A DNA stretch of 27,531 nt, from the NCBI GenBank assembly GCA_035565355.1, contig DATMSM010000005.1, forward strand, positions 1 through 27,531, written 5' to 3'. This DNA comes from Ga0074130 sp035565355 (GTDB lineage Bacteria > Pseudomonadota > Gammaproteobacteria > Burkholderiales > Rhodocyclaceae). Made by a program: the position numbers and the translations under genes. Positions 17,076-24,965 of this stretch are shown in pieces. The notes under the pieces were generated by a model that had not been told where the DNA came from, searched no databases, and saw only the letters and a list, made by a program, of their open reading frames with translations. How positions within the stretch are numbered: the first letter of the stretch is position 1; each line of letters starts with the position of its first letter.

Positions 17076-18389
17076 ATGAGTGACATGTTCGACACCGGCA
17101 CGGCGCCGCATGCGCCGCTGGCCGAGTTGCTGCGGCCGAAGACGCTGGAGCAGGTGATTGGCCAACAGCATCTGCTCGGCCCCGGCAAGCCGCTGCGCCT
17201 GGCTTTCGAGTCGGGCACGCCGCATTCCATGATCCTGTGGGGCCCGCCCGGCGTGGGCAAGACTACGCTGGCGCGGCTGATGGCGTCGAGCTTCGAGGCC
17301 GAGTTCATTGCGCTCTCCGCGGTGTTCTCCGGCGTCAAGGACATCCGTGAAGCCATGCAGCAAGCTGAGCTCACGGCCGCGCAATCGGGCCGGCGCACCA
17401 TTCTGTTCGTGGATGAGGTGCATCGTTTCAACAAGGCGCAGCAGGATGCCTTCCTGCCCTATGTCGAAAGCGGGCTCGTCACCTTCATCGGTGCGACGAC
17501 GGAGAATCCTTCCTTCGAAGTGAACTCCGCGCTGCTCTCGCGTGCCGCTGTGTATGTGCTGAAGAGCCTCTCCGAGGATGATCTGCGCCAGCTGTTCGAG
17601 CGCGCGCGCGACGAGGCGTTCGCCGAGGTCGAGTTCGAGGATGACGCGCGCGACCGCCTGATCGGTTATGCCGACGGCGATGCGCGCCGCTTTCTGAACG
17701 TGCTGGAGCAGATTCGCACTGCCGCCGAGACCGCCGGGGCCGAGCGCATCGATACATCTTTCCTTGAGAATGCACTGGCCAGCGATCTGCGCCGCTTCGA
17801 CAAGGGCGGCGATGCCTTTTACGACCAGATTTCGGCGCTGCACAAGTCGGTACGCGGCTCCGACCCGGATGCCGCCCTGTACTGGCTGGTGCGCATGCTC
17901 GACGGCGGTGCCGACCCGCTCTATATGGGCCGCCGCCTGGTGCGCATGGCGATCGAGGATATCGGCCTGGCCGATCCGCGCGCCTGGGAAGTTGCGCTCA
18001 ATGCCTGCGCCATCTACGAGCGCCTGGGCAGCCCCGAGGGCGAACTGGCGCTGGCAGAAGCGGCCCAGTACCTGGCCATCGCCGCCAAATCGAACGCCGC
18101 CTATGCCGCGTATAATGCGGCCCGAGCCCATGTGGCCAGGGACAAGTCGCGACCGGTGCCCGACCACCTGCGCAACGCGCCGACCAAACTGATGAAGAAT
18201 ATGGGCCTGGGCAAGGAGTACCGCTACGCCCACGACGAACCCGAAGCCTATGCCGCCGGCGAGAACTACTTCCCCGAGGGCATGGCCAAGCCGAACTGGT
18301 ACCAACCCGTGCCGCGCGGCCTGGAAATCAAGATTGCAGAAAAGCTGGCGCATCTGCGCGAGCTGGACCGACAAGCAAAGAAAAAATAG
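17076..18389 (+). CDS. rarA: Replication-associated recombination protein A (AAA+ ATPase)
   Basis: This 437-aa cytoplasmic clamp-loader-like AAA+ ATPase acts at stalled replication forks. The Walker A motif GPPGVGKT is at 56-63 with Lys62. The Walker B motif is ILFVDEVHRFN with DEVH at 113-116. Sensor 1 lies in FIGATTENPSFEVNSALLSR, and the C-terminal MgsA tetramerisation part includes DAALYWLVRMLDGGADPLYMGRRLVRMAIEDIGLADP, which is read here as several family blocks. The length is standard. ATG 17076 (MSDMF) has only a weak GGA upstream. serS follows after 16 nt, so the two are probably co-transcribed. Confidence 0.95.
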   Translation: MSDMFDTGTAPHAPLAELLRPKTLEQVIGQQHLLGPGKPLRLAFESGTPHSMILWGPPGVGKTTLARLMASSFEAEFIALSAVFSGVKDIREAMQQAELTAAQSGRRTILFVDEVHRFNKAQQDAFLPYVESGLVTFIGATTENPSFEVNSALLSRAAVYVLKSLSEDDLRQLFERARDEAFAEVEFEDDARDRLIGYADGDARRFLNVLEQIRTAAETAGAERIDTSFLENALASDLRRFDKGGDAFYDQISALHKSVRGSDPDAALYWLVRMLDGGADPLYMGRRLVRMAIEDIGLADPRAWEVALNACAIYERLGSPEGELALAEAAQYLAIAAKSNAAYAAYNAARAHVARDKSRPVPDHLRNAPTKLMKNMGLGKEYRYAHDEPEAYAAGENYFPEGMAKPNWYQPVPRGLEIKIAEKLAHLRELDRQAKKK

Positions 18390-18405
18390 TCAGGAAAGAA
18401 AGTAA

Positions 18406-19686
<1,281 letters not shown>

Positions 19687-19704
19687 GTCTTGGACCTCAT
19701 CCTG

Positions 19705-19733
19705 AAAAAGCAGCCGTCAGGCTGCTTTTTTAT
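19705..19733 (+). terminator. Rho-independent terminator of serS
   Basis: An 11-bp stem, AAAAAGCAGCC (19705-19715) with GGCTGCTTTTT (19720-19730), has the loop GTCA. The A/T-rich flanks make it potentially bidirectional. It lies 18 nt after the serS stop. Confidence 0.92.
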
Positions 19734-19792
19734 TTGCGCATGGCCGTCTATGCTTATGAGCGCGACCTGCGCTGTGCTTTGAGGAGATCAAG

Positions 19793-20158
19793 ATGAAATC
19801 ATTCGTAGTGGGTATGGGGTTGGGGTTGGTCTTGTTGGGGTCGGCAGCGGCGCAGTCTGTGGCCAGCAATAACGGTTTGCTGACGGATGCTGGCGGGCGC
19901 GTCCTGTACACCTTTGATAAGGATGAGGCTGGCAAGAGCAATTGCAACGGACAATGTGCGGTCAACTGGCCCCCCTTTGGCGCCGCGGCGGATGGCAAGC
20001 CCGCCAGTGGCTACACCGTGGTTACGCGGGACGACGGCACCAAACAGTGGGCGCTGAATGGCAAGCCGCTCTACTATTTCGTCGGCGATGCGAAGCCAGG
20101 CGACAGCACTGGCGAAGGCAAGAATGGAGTGTGGCACACCGTCAAAGCGGCCAAGTAA
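19793..20158 (+). CDS. Small secreted COG4315-like (secreted repeat, PF03640-type) protein
   Basis: This 121-aa protein has a signal peptide (MKSFVVGMGLGLVLLGSAAA, cleavage before QSVAS). There is no lipobox cysteine, so it is probably soluble in the periplasm. Two copies of the short family repeat are visible: LLTDAGGRVLYTFDKDEAGKSNC with CNGQCAVNWPPF, and WALNGKPLYYFVGDAKPGDSTGEG with GVWHTV. The cysteine pair in SNCNGQC could bind metal or form a disulfide. The biochemical role of the family is unknown to me. A strong GAGGAG (19781-19786) precedes the ATG. It stands alone between the serS terminator and the convergent mltF. Confidence 0.88.
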   Translation: MKSFVVGMGLGLVLLGSAAAQSVASNNGLLTDAGGRVLYTFDKDEAGKSNCNGQCAVNWPPFGAAADGKPASGYTVVTRDDGTKQWALNGKPLYYFVGDAKPGDSTGEGKNGVWHTVKAAK

Positions 20159-20182
20159 GCCGAGCAAGGGGCGCAAGCCCCT

Positions 20183-21562
20183 TCAGTGCATCAGCGGCTT
20201 GTATGCCGGTTCGAAGCGCGACAGCGTGTCGTAGAAGGTGCGGATATTCTCCACCATGATCACCGCCTCGCCGCCGCGTGCACGTCCGCTCTTGAGGCGG
20301 GCATAGTATTCGGGCTTGGCAAGCAGGGGCAGGACCTTCTTCATCTCGTACCATGAATTCGGATCGTAGCCCATGCTCTCGGCAATGGCGCGACCGCCAT
20401 TCATGTGGCCCATGCCCAGGTTGTAGGCGGCGAGCGCCAGCCACAGGCGGTCCGGATCCTTGACTTCTTCCGGCAGATCGTCGGCGAGATCGGCGACATA
20501 TCTTGCGCCTGCGCGTATGGCCTCCTTGGGGTCGAGCCGATTCTTCACGCCGAGGCGGTCGGCCGTTTCACCGGTCAACATCATGATGCCACGCACACCG
20601 GTGAAGGAGGTGGCGAGCGGATCCCACTTCGACTCCTGATAGGCAAGCGCCGCGATCAGGCGCCAGTCGATGCCGGTTATTTCCTGAGCGATCTGGAAGT
20701 CGCGCCGGTAGTCCGGCAGCTTGGTTTGCACGTCGTCCAGAAACCGCGCGATGCCGATCTCGTTGATGCGGCGGATGTGGCCGAAGTAGCGATCCTCCAG
20801 CCGTGCCAGCGTGCCAGCACTGCGCGCATGCTCGATGAAGGTCAGCGCCTTGGTGTACAACTCGCTTTCGCCGTCGAAGAATCCCCAGCCCAGCTTTACA
20901 CGCCCCGGCAGCGTCAGGCCGATGCGCAGGTCCGGATAGAAGTTTGAGGCGATATCGAAGTGCAGGCTGTCGGTGACGACCAGATCTTCCTTGCGCTGGG
21001 CCAGACGCTCCAGCAGGCTGACTTCGTTGCCCTTGTCCCAGGTCTCTATCTTGAACTTGACCAGAAATTGCTTGAGCAGGGTCAGGGCAGGAGAGTGCTT
21101 GCTCAGTGTCACGGTGTGCCCCGCCAGTTCGCTGACGCTGTCCGGACCGAAGCTATCCGCATGGTAGGCCAGTACATAGCGCGACTCGCGCAGTGGCGGC
21201 GTGAAGAACAGGTCGCTGTTGTCTTCCACGATGGGCATGGACATGGCGATATGGATGCTGCCCTTGCGCAGCATGCGCGCCAGCTGCTCTGGATCGTGGA
21301 CCGGCACGACCCGGAGCTTGAGTCCGAGCTCGAGGGCAAAGGCGGCCGCCAGGTCATATTCATAGCCGCTGGCAACCCCCTCTTCGTGCTGATAGAAGGC
21401 GGGCGTGTCGCGTATGCCCACGACCAGCTCGCCGAGATGTGCCGGCGGAGCAATGCGGGAACAGGCACTCAGGCCAAGAGACAGCAGAAGCAGCAGATAC
21501 AGCGTGGCAAACACGGGCAGGCGCCACTGGCTGGCTGTCCGCATTCCAAGGGTGGGGAACAT
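20183..21562 (-). CDS. mltF: Membrane-bound lytic murein transglycosylase F
   Basis: This 459-aa outer-membrane lipoprotein cleaves peptidoglycan glycan strands to 1,6-anhydromuropeptides. The signal peptide ends in the lipobox LSAC with Cys34. Residues 45-265 form an extracellular-solute-binding (SBP_bac_3) domain, and residues 285-415 the SLT catalytic domain, with the catalytic glutamate Glu309 in ALAYQESKWDP, then GVRGIMMLTGETA and LALAAYNLGMGH. This domain order is diagnostic of MltF. ATG 21562 is supported by a GAGGAG Shine-Dalgarno at 6-nt spacing; ATG 21544 is a weaker alternative. It converges with the upstream small secreted protein gene, with 24 bp between stops. Confidence 0.95.
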   Translation of the reverse strand: MFPTLGMRTASQWRLPVFATLYLLLLLSLGLSACSRIAPPAHLGELVVGIRDTPAFYQHEEGVASGYEYDLAAAFALELGLKLRVVPVHDPEQLARMLRKGSIHIAMSMPIVEDNSDLFFTPPLRESRYVLAYHADSFGPDSVSELAGHTVTLSKHSPALTLLKQFLVKFKIETWDKGNEVSLLERLAQRKEDLVVTDSLHFDIASNFYPDLRIGLTLPGRVKLGWGFFDGESELYTKALTFIEHARSAGTLARLEDRYFGHIRRINEIGIARFLDDVQTKLPDYRRDFQIAQEITGIDWRLIAALAYQESKWDPLATSFTGVRGIMMLTGETADRLGVKNRLDPKEAIRAGARYVADLADDLPEEVKDPDRLWLALAAYNLGMGHMNGGRAIAESMGYDPNSWYEMKKVLPLLAKPEYYARLKSGRARGGEAVIMVENIRTFYDTLSRFEPAYKPLMH

Positions 21563-21620
21563 GCACGCTCCTCACGACGGGGGGACGCGCATTCTGCCAT
21601 ATCCAGCCGACATGAAACGC

Positions 21621-21651
21621 GTGACGGAACTAGTCCGAACGGTGGTACAAT
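21621..21651 (+). promoter_or_regulatory. Promoter candidate for tRNA-Ser
   Basis: A -10 TACAAT (21646-21651) lies 13 nt before the tRNA. A weak -35 GTGACG (21621-21626) is 19 bp upstream of it. It is positioned divergently from mltF. Confidence 0.45.
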
Positions 21652-21664
21652 TGCGGCCCTGCGC

Positions 21665-21752
<88 letters not shown>

Positions 21753-21787
21753 ATTAAACAGCCACCCTTGCGGTGGCTTTTTAATTG
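21753..21787 (+). terminator. Rho-independent terminator after tRNA-Ser
   Basis: The stem AGCCACC/GGTGGCT (21760-21766 and 21772-21778) is flanked by AATTAAA and TTTTTAATT, giving an extended A/T stem and a T-run. It begins immediately after the CCA end. Confidence 0.85.
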
Positions 21788-22079
21788 GTGCAGCGGGCAG
21801 GTAAGCAGCACTCACCCGGGCTCGACCATGCGAGCACTGCTCGCATGAACGCGCATCGCGCGATCCGACGTCCCACAGGGATTTCCGTTGGTAATAGCGG
21901 ATGACGAGACCGGCATAAGCCGGGACGGTCATCCCATAGGGATTCCCTTCGGTCACAATCCCACCCCCGGCATTTAATGGGAGACGACTGTCGTGTGGGT
22001 GGCCGCAAAATTCCATGTCTCCATTTCTGAAACAACCATACCGTCGCCAAAATTTGCATCAAACTTTCACTTAGGCCTT
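21788..22079. other. Gene-free stretch after tRNA-Ser, with short repeats
   Basis: No gene is supported here. It holds a near-identical 22-bp pair, TCCCACAGGGATTTCCGTTG (from 21871) and TCCCATAGGGATTCCCTTCG (from 21932), 61 bp apart. It also holds a small hairpin ATGCGAGCA/TGCTCGCAT near 21828-21846 and a 10-nt echo of the tRNA 3' half, AATCCCACCC (21957-21966). It may be the scar of an old insertion at the tRNA. Confidence 0.4.
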
Positions 22080-22096
22080 TGTCATAATTCATGACA
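22080..22096. promoter_or_regulatory. Dyad TGTCAT-N5-ATGACA upstream of the sigma-54 promoter
   Basis: Perfect 6-bp arms are centred about 57 bp before the expected transcription start of the PEP-CTERM gene. It could be a site for an enhancer-binding or other dimeric regulator, though it is closer than usual for an enhancer. Confidence 0.4.
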
Positions 22097-22119
22097 TTGA
22101 AAACAAAGGGAAAGTTTTC

Positions 22120-22135
22120 TGGCACGGCTTCTGCT
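22120..22135 (+). promoter_or_regulatory. Sigma-54 (-24/-12) promoter for the PEP-CTERM gene
   Basis: TGGCACG-N4-CTGCT matches the consensus TGGCACG-N4-TTGCW except for one T to C. The GG and GC elements are exactly 12 bp apart. Transcription would begin near 22146, leaving a short leader with GGAGG before ATG 22168. Sigma-54 control of PEP-CTERM genes through PrsK/PrsR-type regulators is known in floc-forming betaproteobacteria. Confidence 0.82.
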
Positions 22136-22167
22136 ATGTGAATGCCATCTGCAATTGGAGGCATTCC

Positions 22168-22845
22168 ATGACGTCCTTTGGCCTGACCCTGAAGTTCATG
22201 TTGGCTGCACTGAGCAGTCTGTTCATTCTCTCTGGCAATGTGCACGCCAGCCCGGTACTCCTCAAGGAAATCGGGCTGTCCAGCGGTTTGGCGACGGGCA
22301 GCCTGTCCCTGCCGGCATCGCCTTCGCCGCTGAACTACTTTGCGGGTCTGCAAAACATCCAGATCGACAATGACGACGTCCTGCTGGCCTACTGTATCGA
22401 TCCCTTCCAGTTCTCGCCGACCAGCAATGCCAGCTATCAGGTGGGCAACGATTTCAACGCCTATTTCGGTGCGGATGCCGCGGATATCGGCAAGCTCTAT
22501 TCACTCTTCTACACCAGCACGCTGGGCAATAACCTGAATGCCGCCGGCTTCCAGCTGGCCCTGTGGGAACTGATTGCCGACGGCAGCAAGAATCTTGCTG
22601 CCGGTCTGGTCAAGAAAACGGGCAGCACCAACGCCAGCATCGTGAGCACTGCCCAGAGCATGCTGGATGCATTGAGTGGTCCGGCGGGTTCCGACAGCTT
22701 CATCTTTACGCTGTACACCAGTACCAGCAAGCAGGACTACATGGTTGCCACGCTGAATGCAAATCAAGTCCCGGAACCGCAAGGTATCGCGCTTATGGCT
22801 CTGGCACTTACCCTGCTGAGCGTGGTGGTGCGTCGCCAGCGTTAA
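22168..22845 (+). CDS. PEP-CTERM protein with thioester-domain-like Cys/Gln pair
   Basis: This 225-aa exported protein has a signal peptide (LKFMLAALSSLFILSGNVHA, cleavage near residue 27). The C-terminal PEP-CTERM sorting signal VPEP is at 201-204, followed by a hydrophobic helix and RRQR. An exosortase/archaeosortase-type enzyme should process it for surface or matrix attachment, but no exosortase gene is in the window. The mature part contains AYCIDPF (Cys76) and, 53 residues later, FQLALWEL (Gln129, Trp133). This resembles the YC-[ILV]-D and Q-x-A-hydrophobic-W pair of thioester (TQXA-type) domains in Gram-positive adhesins. ATG 22168 has GGAGG (22157-22161) before it; GTG 22138 would lie upstream of the predicted transcription start. 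A terminator follows, so it is monocistronic. Confidence 0.85.
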   Translation: MTSFGLTLKFMLAALSSLFILSGNVHASPVLLKEIGLSSGLATGSLSLPASPSPLNYFAGLQNIQIDNDDVLLAYCIDPFQFSPTSNASYQVGNDFNAYFGADAADIGKLYSLFYTSTLGNNLNAAGFQLALWELIADGSKNLAAGLVKKTGSTNASIVSTAQSMLDALSGPAGSDSFIFTLYTSTSKQDYMVATLNANQVPEPQGIALMALALTLLSVVVRRQR

Positions 22846-22867
22846 TACGGCACCTGCCTCGTAGACG

Positions 22868-22895
22868 GCCCTGCCGGATGGCAGGGCTTTTTTTT
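22868..22895 (+). terminator. Rho-independent terminator of the PEP-CTERM gene
   Basis: An 8-bp perfect stem GCCCTGCC/GGCAGGGC (22868-22875 and 22880-22887) has the tetraloop GGAT and eight T residues after it. Confidence 0.95.
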
Positions 22896-22995
22896 GATCG
22901 GCGTGATTAAAATGGCTTATGTGCGTATAGACTTGGATTCGACAAAGCCACTCATGCATCGAATGTGAGGGCGTCGGTTTTCACCCGGGGTGAGA

Positions 22996-24546
22996 ATGAA
23001 TCAACCTATTTCGCCACAAGGACATTCGGCTCAAGCGAGATTCCCGGAGCATCTGGCCTCGATTCAGCTGCGCCAGATATTCGAGCATGCGCCCATCGGC
23101 ATGGCCTTGCTCGATCTCCAGGGTCACTGGCTGGACGTCAATGCGCAGTTCTGCCGCATGGTCGGTTACGGCCGCGAAGAGTTGCTGCAGCTGGCCTTTC
23201 GCGACATCACGGCGAGCGTCGATGTGCAGGGCGACGATGTGCTGCTGGCGCAACTGATCGGAGGGGAGATTTCTTCCTACCAGCGCGAGAAGCGCTATGT
23301 GCGCAAGGATGGTCAGTCTGTTTGGGTGGAGTTGGCCGTGTCTCTGGCACGCAATGCACAGGGCGAACCTGATTATCTGATCACGCAGATCGTCGATATC
23401 AATGAGCTCAAGCTTGCGCACGATGCCGTGCGCGAACGTGAGTTGACGCTGGAGGCAGTGCTCGGTGCTTTGCCGGTTGGCGTGCGTCTGGCCGATGCGC
23501 GCGGGCATGTGGTGTCGGCCAATATGGCCAGCCTGGAAATCTGGTGCGGTGCCGGCGGCGAGATGCTGCACGAGGGGGTTTATCGCGCTTGGGATGCCGC
23601 TACGGGTACCGCCTTTACCGATGCCGACTGGCCCTTGCAGCGAGCGTTTGCCACCGGTCAGGGTGTTGAAGCCCAGCTTCTCGATGTTCTTTGCTTCGAC
23701 GATACGCCCAAGACCCTGCTCTGTTCGGTATTGCCCATTGTCGGTGACAAGGACCAGATGATAGGCGCCATTGAGGTGATGCAGGACATGACGCGCTGGC
23801 TGAAGCTGGAACAGCAGCTCATGGTGCGTACGCGTGAGCTGGAGAGTCGCAACAAGGAGCTGGAGCAGTTTGCCTACGTGGCTTCTCACGATCTGCAGGA
23901 GCCCTTGCGCAAGGTCAGCAGTTTCGTGCAGCTGTTTGCCAAGCGCTATGCCGGGCAGGTAGACGAGACTGGTCAGTCCTATCTCAATTTTGCCGTCGAT
24001 GGTGCGCACCGCATGCAGCGTTTGATCGACGATCTGCTGCACTACTCACGCGTCAGTCGTGGCCAAGGTGATCAGCGGCCGGTCGACCTGGAGCGTGTCT
24101 ACACGCTGTTGTCGCAAGACCTGAGTCAGGCCATAGCGGAGGCGGGCGCAACACTGGAGTGCGGCGCGTTGCCGGTTGTCCTCGGCGAGCCCGTGCAGAT
24201 GCACGCATTGCTGCAGAACCTGATTGGCAATGCGCTCAAGTATCACAAGCCGGGTCGGGCGCCGCTCATCCGCATCAGCGCCGAAGTCGATGCCGACGGC
24301 ATTGCCACCGTGCATGTTCAGGACAACGGTATCGGCATCGAGCAGCGTTTCTTCGACCGCATCTTCGTCATCTTCCAGCGCCTGCACAACCGTATCGAAT
24401 ATCCGGGCAGCGGCATAGGCCTCGCCATCTGCAAGCGCATCGTCGAGAACCACGGCGGCCGGCTGTGGCTGGAGTCGACGCCGGGCGAGGGCAGCACCTT
24501 TCATTTCACCATCACCACTGCGGGAGTAGAGAATGAAGCCGGTTGA
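22996..24546 (+). CDS. Soluble double-PAS sensor histidine kinase
   Basis: This 516-aa protein has no membrane segment, so it senses a cytoplasmic or diffusible signal. PAS 1 covers about 25-140 (FEHAPIGMALLDLQGHW, YVRKDGQSVWVEL). PAS 2 covers about 150-270 (LGALPVGVRLADARGHVVSA). The HisKA helix reads FAYVASHDLQEPLRKV with phospho-acceptor His298, the style seen in phytochrome-like kinases. The ATPase domain has the N box (LIGNALKYHK), G1 DNGIGI and G2 GSGIGLAICKRIV. No chromophore-binding GAF/PHY domains are present. GTG 22990 is an alternative start two codons earlier; ATG 22996 is preferred, with a GGGGTGAG site just before it. It overlaps the next gene by 14 nt, which indicates coupled expression with two response regulators. 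Confidence 0.92.
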   Translation: MNQPISPQGHSAQARFPEHLASIQLRQIFEHAPIGMALLDLQGHWLDVNAQFCRMVGYGREELLQLAFRDITASVDVQGDDVLLAQLIGGEISSYQREKRYVRKDGQSVWVELAVSLARNAQGEPDYLITQIVDINELKLAHDAVRERELTLEAVLGALPVGVRLADARGHVVSANMASLEIWCGAGGEMLHEGVYRAWDAATGTAFTDADWPLQRAFATGQGVEAQLLDVLCFDDTPKTLLCSVLPIVGDKDQMIGAIEVMQDMTRWLKLEQQLMVRTRELESRNKELEQFAYVASHDLQEPLRKVSSFVQLFAKRYAGQVDETGQSYLNFAVDGAHRMQRLIDDLLHYSRVSRGQGDQRPVDLERVYTLLSQDLSQAIAEAGATLECGALPVVLGEPVQMHALLQNLIGNALKYHKPGRAPLIRISAEVDADGIATVHVQDNGIGIEQRFFDRIFVIFQRLHNRIEYPGSGIGLAICKRIVENHGGRLWLESTPGEGSTFHFTITTAGVENEAG

Positions 24547-24958
24547 GGTTTTGCTGGTCGAGGACGATCCGGGCGATGTGATCCTGACGCAGGAAGGCCT
24601 GCGTGCGTCCAAGCTGCACATCAATCTGCATGTTGTCGACAATGGCGAAAAGGCGCTGGCCTTTCTGCACCGCGAGCCGCCATATGAGGACGCGCCTCGC
24701 CCCGGCCTTATCATTCTCGACCTGAATCTGCCGCGCGTGAATGGCATGGAGGTGCTGAAAGAAATCAAGACCAGCGAGTCTCTGCAGACCATCCCGACGG
24801 TGATACTGACTACCTCACGCGCCGAGGAGGACGTGGTCCGCAGCTACAAGCTGGGCGCCAATTGCTATGTTTCGAAGCCGCTCAATCTCGACGAGTTCGT
24901 CAAGGTGGTCGGCTCGATCGAGACTTTCTGGTTCACCGTGGTCGAGATCGCGAGTTGA
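24533..24958 (+). CDS. Single-domain response regulator (Rcp1-like receiver)
   Basis: This 141-aa protein is a stand-alone receiver domain. The acidic pair is Asp11-Asp12, the phospho-acceptor is Asp63 in ILDLNLP, a Thr-Thr-Ser switch segment follows, and the conserved lysine is Lys115 in YVSKPLN. The GDVILTQEGL and SKPLNLDEF blocks resemble Rcp1-type regulators that pair with phytochrome-like kinases. There is no output domain, so it may relay phosphate or act by protein contact. It overlaps the kinase gene by 14 nt and is followed after 7 nt by a second response regulator, so the partner kinase is almost surely the upstream gene. Confidence 0.92.
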   Translation: MKPVEVLLVEDDPGDVILTQEGLRASKLHINLHVVDNGEKALAFLHREPPYEDAPRPGLIILDLNLPRVNGMEVLKEIKTSESLQTIPTVILTTSRAEEDVVRSYKLGANCYVSKPLNLDEFVKVVGSIETFWFTVVEIAS

Positions 24959-24965
24959 GGCCAAC

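Noticed and set aside
21957..21966. Duplicated tRNA-Ser 3' end (AATCCCACCC) as an attachment site
   Set aside because: Only ten bases match and the match stops before the acceptor stem; too short to distinguish from chance.
22138..22167. GTG start for the PEP-CTERM protein
   Set aside because: It lies upstream of the predicted sigma-54 transcription start and lacks a Shine-Dalgarno, while ATG 22168 has GGAGG.
22996..24958. Bacteriophytochrome and cognate Rcp1 pair
   Set aside because: The kinase style is phytochrome-like, but the sensory part is two PAS domains without the GAF/PHY chromophore module.
24867..24965. 33-codon upstream extension of the REC-GAF-PAS-GGDEF-EAL gene
   Set aside because: It lies inside the preceding receiver gene in another frame; ATG 24966 starts the receiver fold and has a ribosome site.
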